From Streptomyces sp. DG1A-41 (lineage in GTDB: Bacteria > Actinomycetota > Actinomycetes > Streptomycetales > Streptomycetaceae): DNA of 64,000 bases. Location of the stretch: contig NZ_CP146350.1 of NCBI RefSeq assembly GCF_037055355.1, positions 5,355,001 to 5,419,000 of the forward strand, read 5' to 3'. A model generated the notes under the pieces. That model was not told the DNA's origin and ran no database searches. It was given only the letters and a program-made list of their open reading frames with translations. This document shows, piece after piece, positions 25,334 to 34,436 of this stretch; within the stretch, counting starts at the first letter, position 1, and each line of letters begins with the position of its first letter. Both the position numbers and the translations under genes were made by a program.

Positions 25334-26635
25334 GTGTCCTCACACACGAAGTCCTTCAAGGTGCCCTTCTGGGCCCAGATCATCGCCGGTCTCGTCCTGG
25401 GTGTGCTGCTCGGCTGGCTTGCCCGCGGCCAGGATCTGTCCTGGCTGGTCACGACCCTGGAGAAGGTCGGCGACACGTTCATCGGCCTGCTGAAGCTCGC
25501 CGTAGCCCCGCTCGTCTTCTTCGCGATCCTGGTCTCGATCACCAACCTGCGGAAGGTCAACAACGCGGCTCGCCTGGCCTCGCGCACCCTCCTGTGGTTC
25601 ATGATCACGTCGTTGATCGCGGTGAGCATCGGCCTGGTCATCGGCCTGGTCACCAACCCGGGCGCCGGCACCGGTCTCACCCCCAAGGACGGTGCGAAGC
25701 CCCAGGACACCGGTTCCTGGATCGACTTCCTGACCGGCATCGTGCCGACCGACGTCATCACGCCGTTCACCGAGCTGAACGTGCTCCAGATCGTCTTCAT
25801 GGCCGCCGTCGCCGGTATCGCCGCCCTCCAGCTCGGTGAGAGGGCCCAGCCGATCCTCACCCTCAGCGAGTCCGTCCTCGAACTGCTCCAGAAGGCGCTG
25901 TGGTGGGTCATCCGGCTCGCCCCGCTCGGCACCGTCGGCCTCATCGGCAACGCCATCGCCACCTACGGCTGGGACCTGATCGGCAAGTACGCGACGTTCA
26001 CCGCCGACATCTACGTCGGCTGCCTGATCGTGCTGTTCGGCGTCTACCCGACGCTGCTCGCGACCGTCGCCAAGGCCAACCCGATCCAGTTCTTCAAGGG
26101 CGCCTGGCCCGCGATCCAGCTGGCCTTCGTCTCCCGCTCGTCCGTGGGCACGATGCCGCTGACGCAGAAGGTCACCGAGCGGCTCGGCGTGCCGAAGGAG
26201 TACGCGTCCTTCGCGGTGCCGTTCGGCGCGACGACCAAGATGGACGGCTGCGCCGCGATCTACCCGGCCATCGCCGCGATCTTCGTCGCCCAGATCTTCG
26301 ACATCCAGCTGGGTGTCGGCGACTACCTGCTGATCGCGTTCGTCTCGGTGGTCGGCTCCGCCGCCACCGCCGGTCTCACCGGCGCGACGGTCATGCTGAC
26401 CCTCACCCTCTCCACCCTCGGCCTGCCGATGGAGGGCGTGGGCCTGCTCCTCGCGATCGACCCGATCCTCGACATGATCCGCACCGCGACCAACGTCGCC
26501 GGTCAGGCCCTGATCCCGGTCCTGGTCTCCGCCCGCGAGAACCTGCTCGACCGCACGGCCTACGCCACGGCCGACGGCTCCTCCCTGGACGAGCCGCAGG
26601 GCGCGCAGCGCGAGCAGGTCCCCGCGGCGGCCTGA
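25334..26635 (+). CDS. dicarboxylate/amino acid:cation symporter (DAACS family), possible cystine carrier
   Basis: 433 aa, eight or more helices. Family marks: FIGLLKLAVAPLVFFAILVS, the serine-rich re-entrant loop (AFVSRSSVGTMPLTQKV), FAVPFGATTKMDGCAAIYPA, and the HP2/TM8 region ending DPILDMIRTATNVAGQALIP with the substrate-coordinating Asp/Asn. This family carries glutamate, C4-dicarboxylates or cystine (TcyP/YdjN type). The Cys-rich leader upstream favours cystine or a sulfur amino acid. GTG start at 25334. Confidence 0.92.
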   Translation: MSSHTKSFKVPFWAQIIAGLVLGVLLGWLARGQDLSWLVTTLEKVGDTFIGLLKLAVAPLVFFAILVSITNLRKVNNAARLASRTLLWFMITSLIAVSIGLVIGLVTNPGAGTGLTPKDGAKPQDTGSWIDFLTGIVPTDVITPFTELNVLQIVFMAAVAGIAALQLGERAQPILTLSESVLELLQKALWWVIRLAPLGTVGLIGNAIATYGWDLIGKYATFTADIYVGCLIVLFGVYPTLLATVAKANPIQFFKGAWPAIQLAFVSRSSVGTMPLTQKVTERLGVPKEYASFAVPFGATTKMDGCAAIYPAIAAIFVAQIFDIQLGVGDYLLIAFVSVVGSAATAGLTGATVMLTLTLSTLGLPMEGVGLLLAIDPILDMIRTATNVAGQALIPVLVSARENLLDRTAYATADGSSLDEPQGAQREQVPAAA

Positions 26636-26716
26636 CGAGCCGACACCCCCTGGGCCGGCCCTCCTTCCGGTTTCCCGAGAGAGGGCCGGCCGAGTGGGGA
26701 CCGTACGCTAAGCGGT

Positions 26717-27382
26717 ATGGGTGCCGTGAAGACCAAGCGGATGCCACGTGCGGTCCGTGAACAGCAGATGCTGGACGCCGCCGTGCAGATCTTCGGCCAA
26801 CGGGGGTACATGGCCGCGTCGATGGACGAGATCGCCGAACTCGCGGGTGTGTCCAAGCCGTTGGTCTACCTGTATCTGAACTCCAAGGAAGACCTCTTCA
26901 CCGCCTGCATCCGCCGCGAGTCCCAGGCACTCGTCGAGGCCGTGCGAGCCGGTGTCCGGCCCGATCTGCCCGCCGACCGGCAACTCTGGGAAGGGCTCGG
27001 CGCGTTCTTCGCGCACACCGCCGAGAACCCCGACGGCTGGTCGGTCCTGCACCTCCAGGCCCGTACGCACGGCAAGCCCTTCGCCGCCGAAGTCGCCGCG
27101 ATGCGCGAGGAGATCGTCGCGTTCGTGACACAGCTGATCCTCGCCGCCGCACGCGAGACCCACCGCGATCCCGACCTGCCCGAACGCGAGGTCGCCGGCC
27201 TCGCCGAGGCCCTGGTCGGCGCCGCCGAGTCGCTCGCCGCCTGGGCCAACGCCACCCCGGGCGTCACGGCCCGCCAGGCCGCCGCCACGATGATGAACTT
27301 CGCCTGGGCGGGCCTGGGCGACCTCATGGCGGGGCGCCCGTGGTCACCTCCGGAGGAGCAGGCGGGCACTCCGGTGGGATAG
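26717..27382 (+). CDS. TetR-family regulator
   Basis: 221 aa. The HTH is MLDAAVQIFGQRGYMAASMD then ELAGVSKPLVYLYLNSKEDL; the rest is a helical ligand domain (MMNFAWAGLGDLMAGRPW at the end). It is convergent with an HtdX/FabG4/FadA2-type lipid block. The palindromes at 29645-29673 are plausible targets, so it may be a fatty-acid regulator. That link is positional inference. Confidence 0.9.
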   Translation: MGAVKTKRMPRAVREQQMLDAAVQIFGQRGYMAASMDEIAELAGVSKPLVYLYLNSKEDLFTACIRRESQALVEAVRAGVRPDLPADRQLWEGLGAFFAHTAENPDGWSVLHLQARTHGKPFAAEVAAMREEIVAFVTQLILAAARETHRDPDLPEREVAGLAEALVGAAESLAAWANATPGVTARQAAATMMNFAWAGLGDLMAGRPWSPPEEQAGTPVG

Positions 27383-27426
27383 ACGGACCCCGTCACGTGG
27401 ATCCGGCCGGAGGACCACGTGGGCAC

Positions 27427-28272
27427 TCAGGTGGGGCAGACGTCGCCCGTCACGTGGATCCGGTCCTCCCGGCCCCGCAGTTCGAACCGGCCGTCCTCCG
27501 CCGCGTACGTCACCGTCCCCGGCAGCAGGACCGGCGCCCGGAACTGCGCGCGAACGTGGCAGGAGTCCGGTGTGCCGTGCGCGGCGAGACAGCGGGCGAC
27601 GGTCCACATGCCGTGCGCGATCGCCCGGGGGAAGCCGAACAGGCGGGCGGTGAGCGGGTGGAGGTGGATCGGGTTGCGATCCCCGGAGGCGGCCCCGTAG
27701 CGCCGTCCGACATCCTCGGCCAGCCGCCACTCGGCCACGGCCGGCGGCGGCTTCCGTACCTCCTCCCGGGGAGCCTCGGCGGGCCGTCGCGTGCGGTGCC
27801 GGGCGAGGTACGTGCTCCTCGACTCCCATACGACGTCCCCGCCCTCCCGCGCCTCGGTGACGACCGTCGCCTGAGTGCCGCGCCGGTGGGGCGCCAACCC
27901 CGCGACGTACACCGTGAGTTCGTACGCGCCGGTGGCCGGCATCGCCCGGTGCCGGGTGATCGTGATCGACGTGTGGACGAGGCCCGGCAGCGGCAGTGGA
28001 AAGTCCCGGCCGCTCATCATTCGCACGGCCAGGGGGAATCCCAGCACGTGCGGATACGTCGGCGGCAGCGCGTCCTTGCCGGTCGGGAACCCGCAGACCC
28101 GCTCGTACGCCGCCAGCCGCGCGAGGTCGACGCGCAGGCCGGGCAGGACGAGCCGGGTGCGCGGGAACTCCGCGTCGGGGGCCGGGCGTTTGAAGGCGGA
28201 CAGCAGGGCGCCGCGCGCGAGGAGCGGGGCGAGGGAGGGGGGCCCGGTGAGGACGAGAGCGGCGTCGGCCAT
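27427..28272 (-). CDS. MaoC-like (R)-hydroxyacyl dehydratase, HtdX-like
   Basis: 281 aa. The C-terminal hot-dog domain holds RRYGAASGDRNPIHLHPLTA followed by LFGFPRAIAHGMWTVARCLA, the hydratase-2 Asp/His dyad motif; the N-terminal half is a second, degenerate hot-dog. This is the double-hot-dog form of mycobacterial HtdX. It likely hydrates or dehydrates 2-enoyl/3-hydroxyacyl thioesters with the FabG4-like partner, whose stop overlaps this ATG (ATGA). The order matches the mycobacterial htdX-fabG4 pair divergent from fadA2. Confidence 0.88.
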   Translation of the reverse strand: MADAALVLTGPPSLAPLLARGALLSAFKRPAPDAEFPRTRLVLPGLRVDLARLAAYERVCGFPTGKDALPPTYPHVLGFPLAVRMMSGRDFPLPLPGLVHTSITITRHRAMPATGAYELTVYVAGLAPHRRGTQATVVTEAREGGDVVWESRSTYLARHRTRRPAEAPREEVRKPPPAVAEWRLAEDVGRRYGAASGDRNPIHLHPLTARLFGFPRAIAHGMWTVARCLAAHGTPDSCHVRAQFRAPVLLPGTVTYAAEDGRFELRGREDRIHVTGDVCPT

Positions 28273-29609
28273 CACGCCCCCAGCAGGCTCTGGCCGCATA
28301 CGCGTACGACCTGCCCGTTGACCGCGCCCGAGGCCGGGTGCGCGAGCCAGGCGGTGGTCTGGGCGACATCGACCGGAAGGCCGCCCTGCGCGAGGGAGTT
28401 CATACGGCGGCCCGCCTCGCGGATGAACAGCGGGACGGCGGCCGTCATCTTCGTCTCGATGAAGCCCGGCGCGACCGCGTTGACCGTCACCCCGTGCTCG
28501 GCGAGCGCGCGCGGCGCGAGGGAGCGGACCAGGCCGACGATGCCCGCCTTGCTCGCCCCGTAGTTGGTCTGGCCCGCGTTGCCGGCGATGCCCGCGATCG
28601 AGGCCGTCGCCACGATCCGGCCGCCCCGGTTCAGCGTCCCGGCCCTCAGCAGCGCGTCCGTCGTGCGCAGCACGCTCGCCAGGTTCACCTCCAGCACCGG
28701 GATCCACCGCTCGGCGGGCATGTTCACCAGGCGCCGGTCCCGCGTGATGCCCGCGTTGTGGATCAGCAGGTCCAGGCCGTCCGGCAGGGCCTCGGCGATC
28801 CGCGCGCCCGCGTCGGCGGCCGTGATGTCGAGGAGCAGCGCGGTGCCGCCGAGCCGGTCGGCGACGCGCCGGGCGTCCCGTTCGGCCTGCGGCACATCGA
28901 GGACGACGACCCGGGCCCCGTCCCGCGCGAGCGTCTCGGCGACCGCCTCGCCGATGCCGCGCGCGGCACCGGTGACCAGGGCGGTGCGGCCGGCCAGGGG
29001 GCGGTCCCAGTCGACGGGGGTGGAGGACTCGTCGTTCGGGGCGGTCTCGCCCGACCCCGTCTCACCCGCCCCGACCTCGATCACCTGTCCGCTCACATAC
29101 GCCGACTCGGGCGACAGCAGGAAGCGGAGGGTGGACTCGGCGGCCGCCGCGTCCGTGAGCCGGACCAGGTTCACGGTCCTGCCCCGGCCGATCTCCTTGC
29201 CGAGGGAGCGCGTGAAGCCCTCCAGGGCCTGCTGGGCGGCGGCCTGGTGGTGGTCGGCCGGGTCGAGCGGCGCGCCGAGCACGACCACGCGCCCGCTCGC
29301 GACGACCGACCGTACGACGGGGTGCAGGGCCGCGTGCACCTCGGCGAGCCCCTCCACGTCCCGCACCCCGCTCGCGTCCAGGAGGACGGCAGCCGCCCGG
29401 TCGGATCCGGCCGGGGCGATCCCCGTGCGGGCGAGGACCGGCGCCAGGTCGAGGCCGGACCCGCCGGCGGTGAGGTGGAGGAGGCCGCCGTCGAGGGTGG
29501 GCCGCTCGGGGGAGCAGCGGGTCAGGGCCGCGGGCTGGGGCAGACCGAGCCGGCGGGTGAGGAAGCGGCCGGGCCCGGTGGCGGTGAAGCTCAGATAGCG
29601 GTCGGCCAT
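28272..29609 (-). CDS. two-domain 3-oxoacyl-ACP/CoA reductase, FabG4-like
   Basis: 445 aa high-molecular-weight FabG. The N-terminal half (to about residue 200) is a cofactor-less flavodoxin-like SDR domain. The C-terminal half is a full SDR: TALVTGAARGIGEAVAETLA (NAD-binding), LIHNAGITRDRRLVNM, Ser in VATASIAGIAGNAGQ, the YGASK Tyr-Lys pair and VNAVAPGFIETKM. It reduces 3-oxoacyl thioesters, with MaoC and thiolase partners adjacent. First gene of the minus-strand operon, divergent from fadA2. Confidence 0.92.
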   Translation of the reverse strand: MADRYLSFTATGPGRFLTRRLGLPQPAALTRCSPERPTLDGGLLHLTAGGSGLDLAPVLARTGIAPAGSDRAAAVLLDASGVRDVEGLAEVHAALHPVVRSVVASGRVVVLGAPLDPADHHQAAAQQALEGFTRSLGKEIGRGRTVNLVRLTDAAAAESTLRFLLSPESAYVSGQVIEVGAGETGSGETAPNDESSTPVDWDRPLAGRTALVTGAARGIGEAVAETLARDGARVVVLDVPQAERDARRVADRLGGTALLLDITAADAGARIAEALPDGLDLLIHNAGITRDRRLVNMPAERWIPVLEVNLASVLRTTDALLRAGTLNRGGRIVATASIAGIAGNAGQTNYGASKAGIVGLVRSLAPRALAEHGVTVNAVAPGFIETKMTAAVPLFIREAGRRMNSLAQGGLPVDVAQTTAWLAHPASGAVNGQVVRVCGQSLLGA

Positions 29610-29644
29610 GGCGACTCCCAGCTCGGATGACTGCTCACATTTGC

Positions 29645-29673
29645 TTACTCTGGAGTAAGGTTACCGTAGGTAA
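29645..29673. promoter_or_regulatory. double palindrome in fabG4/fadA2 divergent promoter
   Basis: TTACTC-TG-GAGTAA (29645-29658) and TTACC-GTA-GGTAA (29661-29673) sit side by side; a further GGTTAC follows, so TTAC/GTAA half-sites recur. The spacing and symmetry look like TetR/FadR-type lipid operators. They lie between the two divergent starts and could control both. Seen directly; regulator unknown. Confidence 0.6.
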
Positions 29674-29703
29674 GGTTACGTCACAGACGAGGAGCGGGTC
29701 GAG

Positions 29704-30988
29704 ATGAGCCCCCAGAAGGTCTCGGTGCGGCGCGTGGTGGTCGTCGGCGGAGCGCGCACCCCGTTCGCCCGCTCCGACGGCCCGTACGCCACCGCCTCCA
29801 ACCAGGAGATGCTCACCGCCGCCCTCGATGGCCTGGTCGAGCGGTACGGGCTCCAGGAGCCGGGTGCGGTCGGCGAGTTCGTGGCCGGCGCGGTCCTCAA
29901 GCACAGCCGCGACTTCAACCTGGCACGGGAGACGGTCCTCGGCTCGCGCCTGCACCCCACCACCCCCGCCTACGACATCCAGCAGGCCTGCGGCACCGGA
30001 CTCCAGGCCGTCATCGCCCGCCGCCAACAAGATCGCCCTCGGCCAGACCGAGTCGGCGGTCGCGGGCGGCGCCGACACGGCGAGCGACGCGCCCCTGGGT
30101 GTCAACGACGCCCTGCGCCGCATCCTGCTGGAGGCCCGGCGGGCGAAGTCGCTGGGCGGGCGGGTGAAGGCCCTGGCGGAGGTGCGCCCGGGTCACCTCG
30201 TCCCCGACATCCCGCGCAACGCCGAGCCGCGCACCGGCCTGTCCATGGGCGAACACGCCGCCGTCACCGCCCGCGCCTGGAGCATCGGCCGCCAGGCGCA
30301 GGACGAACTGGCGGCGACCAGTCACCAGCGGCTGGCGGCGGCGTACGAACGCGGCTTCTTCCAGGACCTGGTGGTCCCCTTCCGCGGCCTGGCCCGCGAC
30401 CAGAACCTGCGCCCCGGCTCGACCGTGGAGAAACTCGCCTCCCTGAAGCCGGTGTTCGGCCTCGATGACCCCGACCCGACCATGACGGCCGGGAACTCCA
30501 CCCCGCTGACCGACGGGGCGGCGACCGTGCTGCTGGCGAGCGAGGAGTGGGCCCGCGAGCGCGGTCTGGAGCCGCTGGCGTATCTCACCGCGTACGAGAC
30601 GGCGGCCGTCGACTTCGTCGGCGGAGACGTCGCCGGCGGCGAGGACGGGCTGCTCATGGCGCCCGCGTACGCGGTTCCGCACCTGCTGGAGCGAGCCGGA
30701 CTCGGCCTGGCCGACTTCGACCTGGTCGAGATCCACGAGGCCTTCGCCTCCCAGGTGCTGGCGACGCTCGCGGCCTGGGAGAAGCGGGGCCTGGGCACGG
30801 TGGACCGTGCCCGGCTGAACGTGGCGGGCTCCTCCCTCGCCACCGGCCACCCCTTCGCCGCCACCGGTGCCCGGATCGTGGCGACCCTGGCCAAGCTGCT
30901 CGCCGAACGGGGCGCGCCCGCCCGCGGGTTGATCTCCGTCTGCGCGGCGGGCGGGCAAGGGGTGACGGCGATCCTGGAGCGGGCCTGA
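29704..30988 (+). pseudogene. acetyl-CoA C-acetyltransferase (FadA2-like thiolase), frame broken by one extra C
   Basis: The first frame starts MSPQKVSVRRVVVVGGARTP and reaches the nucleophile motif IQQACGTGLQAVIA. One extra C in the run at 30017-30019 then shifts the frame; the other frame continues ANKIALGQTESAVAGGADT, the acyl-enzyme region, NVAGSSLATGHPFAATGARI and VCAAGGQGVTAILERA, the second catalytic Cys/His. Removing one C gives a standard thiolase of about 427 aa. Role: thiolytic cleavage or condensation of 3-oxoacyl-CoA. Probably functional, with the break a sequence error. Confidence 0.9.
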
Positions 30989-31220
30989 GGGCGACGGCGT
31001 ACCGAAGCTGAAATACCCTCACGTAACCCCCGAGAATGCACAGGCCTGGCTCCGGACCATCCCCGAACCCGCACAAACCCATCACGTGAGGCCCGTACGA
31101 TCCCGTTCCTACCGTCAGTAACCCCCTTTCTGGGGATTCAACCGGTTGAGCGCCTCGGCGTGCGAGGCACGTACGTATCGCAGCAAGCAGTTCCTTCGCT
31201 GCGCGCCCCAGGAGCCGCCC

Positions 31221-33139
31221 GTGTCCACTGCCCATCCCTCCTCCGCCTACGGTGGCATGTACGGCGGACCGGTCCTGGTCGAGCCCGAGACGCGGCGGCT
31301 GGACGGGGTGGTCCGTGAGGCGTCCGTACCGCCCCTGGCGCCGCCGTGGACCCACGGGTCCCTCGCCGACCTGCCGTTCGACAACGCGAGCGCGCACCCG
31401 GATGCCGTGGCGCTCAGCCGCAAGAACCCCGACGGGCGCTGGAGCGACGTCACGGCGGCCCGGTTCGCCGACCAGGTGCTGGCCGTGGCGAAGGGGCTGA
31501 TCGCCGAAGGTCTGATGCCCGGCGACCGGGTCGCCGTGATGGCCCGCACGATCTACGAGTGGACGGTCCTGGACTTCGCCGCCTGGGCGGCCGGCCTGGT
31601 CACCGTCCCCATCTATCCCACCTCCTCCGTCTTCCAGGCCCGCTGGATCCTCCAGGACTCCGGCGCGGTCGCCCTCGTCACCGAGTTCGCCGGGCAGGCC
31701 GCCGCACTCGGCCCGGAACGCGAACGCCTGCCCGACCTCAGGCACATGTGGATCGTGGAGAAGGGCCACGTGAACCGGCTGGCGGAAGCCGGCGCGCACC
31801 TCTCCGACCAGGAGGTCGAGGTGCGGCGCGGCATGCTGGGCCCCGACACCCTCGCCACCCTCATCTACACCTCCGGCACCACGGGCCGCCCCAAGGGCTG
31901 CGCGCTCACCCACGGCAACTTCTTCGCCGAGGTCGACAACGCGATCGAGCTCCTCTATCCCGTCTTCAGGGCCAGGACCAGCGAAGAGGCCTCGGTCCTG
32001 CTGTTCCTGCCCATGTCCCACGTCTTCGGGCGCATGGTGGCGATCGCCTGTGTCCGCGCCCGCGTACGGCTGGGCCACGCGCCGAGCATCAAGGCGGAGA
32101 ACCTGCTCCCGGACCTGGCGAGCTTCCGGCCGACCTGTCTGCTCGCCATCCCGTACATGCTGGAGAAGGTCTTCAACTCGGCCCGCGCCAAGGCCGAGGC
32201 GGGCGGCCGGGTCACGTCGTTCGACCGCGCGGTGGCGGTGGCGCAGCGCTACGGCGAGGCGATGGAGGCCCAGCAGACGGGCACCGGCCCCGGCCCCTCC
32301 CGCGCCCTCAGGACCGCCCGGGCCTTCTACGACCCCCTGGTCTACCGCCGCATCCGCAACGCCATGGGCGGCCGGGTCCGCTACGCCATCTGCGGCGGCT
32401 CCCCCTGGGCCGCCGCCTCGCCGCGTTCTACGCCGGAGCCGGCATCGAGATCTTCGAGGGCTACGGCCTGACGGAGACCACGGGCGCGTCGACCGTCACC
32501 CCGCCCCTGAAACCCCGCCTGGGCACGGTCGGCTGGCCCCTGCCCGGCACCCGTGTCCGTATCGCCGCCGACGGCGAGATCCTCCTCGCCGGCGACCACG
32601 TCCTGCGCGGCTACTGGGACCCCCAGGCCGGTGGTGTCGTACCCGCCGCCCCCGACGGCTGGCTCGCCACGGGCGACATCGGCGAACTGGACGACGAGGG
32701 CTATCTGACGATCACCGGCCGCAAGAAGGAAATGCTGATCACCGCGGGCGGCAAGAGCGTCGCCCCGGCACCCCTGGAGAACTGGCTGCGCTCGCACCCG
32801 CTGATCTCCCAGTGCATGGTCCTGGGCGACGGCCGTCCCTTCGTCTCCGCCCTGATCACCCTGGACCCGGACGGCATCACCCACTGGCGCAAGATGAACG
32901 GCAAACACCCCGTGCCGCCCAAACTCCTCGTCGACGACGAGGAACTCCGCGCCGTGATCCAGCGCGCCGTCGACGAGGCCAACAAGATGGTCTCCCGCCC
33001 GGAGTCCATCCGCCGCTTCGTGATCCTCCCCGAGGACTTCTCCGAGGAGGCGGGTCATCTGACCCCGTCGATGAAGCTCCGCCGTGAGGCGGTGATGCGC
33101 GCCTTCGCGGCGGAAGTGGAGGGCCTGTACGCGAGGTGA
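31221..33139 (+). pseudogene. long-chain acyl-CoA synthetase (AMP-binding), frame broken by one missing C
   Basis: GTG 31221 with GGAG upstream. The first frame covers TLIYTSGTTGRPKGCALTHG (P-loop) to YAICGGSP. A base is missing in the C run 32401-32405; adding one gives SPLGRRLAAFYAGAGIEIFE and then GYGLTETTG, continued by WLATGDIGELDDEGYLTITG, RKKEMLITAGGKSVAP and a normal end at 33139. The repaired protein is about 639 aa, the length of FadD15-type enzymes. It activates fatty acids to acyl-CoA through acyl-AMP. Likely a sequence error rather than decay. Confidence 0.9.
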
Positions 33140-33244
33140 GGCACCTTTGCGATCTCTTTACACGGACTTCTTGACGTCGCAAGGTGTCTGCCCGTTGGCT
33201 TTCAGCCACCTCGTCGCGATGCTCCCCACCGGAAGGCACCACCA

Positions 33245-34366
33245 GTGAAAGCGCGTACCACCCGTCGGCCCGCTGTGCGTCCCCTCTCCATAGCCCTGGC
33301 GGTCACCGTGTCGGCCCTGTCCCTCACCGCCTGCGGCGGCGGGAGTGACGACTCCGCGGGCGTGAAGAAGGGCAACGACATCACGGTGGGCCTGCTGCTG
33401 CCCGACCGGGACACGGCACGCTTCGAGAAGTTCGACTACCCCCTGATCAAGGAAGAGGTCGCCTCCCTCACCGAGAACCAGGGCAAGGTCACGTACGCCA
33501 ACGCCGAGGCGAGCGTGTCCAGACAGAGCGAGCAGTTCCGGCAGATGATCGACGACAAGGTCGACGTCATCCTGGTGGACGCGCTGAACTCCAAGACCAT
33601 CGCCTCGGACGTGCGGAAGGCCAAGGACGCCGGCATCCCGGTCATCGCCTACGACCGGCTCGCCGAGGGCCCGATCGACGCGTACGTCTCCCACGACAAC
33701 GAACTCGTCGGGCAGGTGCAGGGCCGCGCCATCGTCGGGGAGCTCGGCGAGAAGGCCGAGAAGAGCAAGGTCGTCATGATGAACGGCGACCCGGCCGACC
33801 CGAACACGGCACGGTTCAAGCAGGGCGCGCTGAGCGAGCTCCAGGGGGCGGTCGACATCGTCGAGCAGTACGACACCAAGGAGTGGAAGCCCTCGATCGC
33901 CAAGGCGAACATGAAGAAGGCGATCCAGGCCGTCGGCCTGAACAACATCGCCGCCGTCTACTCCGCCAACGACGGCATGGCGGGCGCCGTCATCGAGGCG
34001 CTGAAGGAGGCGGGCGCGACCAGGATCCCGCCGGTGACCGGGCAGGACGCCAACCTGGACGCGGTGCAGCGGATCGTGTCGGGGGAGCAGTACATGACCG
34101 TGTACAAGTCGTTCCTGCTGGAGGCGACGAACGCCGCGAAGATCGCGGTGGCCAAGGTCCAGGGCCGCTCGATCGAGTTCGCCGCGCTGACCAGGGAGAC
34201 GGTCGACAGCCCCACGGAGAAGGACATCCCGGCGATGCTGGTGCCGGTGGTCGCCCTCACCAAGGACAACATCAAGGAGACGGTGATCGCGGACGGCGTC
34301 TACACCGTCAAGGACATCTGCACGGCGGAGTACAAGGCGGACTGCGCGGCGATCGGCCTGGAGTAG
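33245..34366 (+). CDS. sugar-type periplasmic-binding lipoprotein (XylF-like)
   Basis: 373 aa. Signal with lipobox SALSLTAC, then a type-1 periplasmic binding fold: DITVGLLLPDRDTARFEKFD, VDVILVDALNSKTIASDVRK, AGIPVIAYDRLAEGPIDAYV, AVYSANDGMAGAVIEALKEA. The family binds xylose or similar sugars for an ABC importer, but no permease or ATPase gene is next to it, so it is an orphan binding protein, a sensor part, or uses a distant transporter. GTG start at 33245. Confidence 0.9.
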   Translation: MKARTTRRPAVRPLSIALAVTVSALSLTACGGGSDDSAGVKKGNDITVGLLLPDRDTARFEKFDYPLIKEEVASLTENQGKVTYANAEASVSRQSEQFRQMIDDKVDVILVDALNSKTIASDVRKAKDAGIPVIAYDRLAEGPIDAYVSHDNELVGQVQGRAIVGELGEKAEKSKVVMMNGDPADPNTARFKQGALSELQGAVDIVEQYDTKEWKPSIAKANMKKAIQAVGLNNIAAVYSANDGMAGAVIEALKEAGATRIPPVTGQDANLDAVQRIVSGEQYMTVYKSFLLEATNAAKIAVAKVQGRSIEFAALTRETVDSPTEKDIPAMLVPVVALTKDNIKETVIADGVYTVKDICTAEYKADCAAIGLE

Positions 34367-34436
34367 AGCCTCTTGACTTCGCTGGGCGCCCGCGCGACAT
34401 TCCCCACCCCTTGAATCCTGTCGCGCTGGAGAAGTC

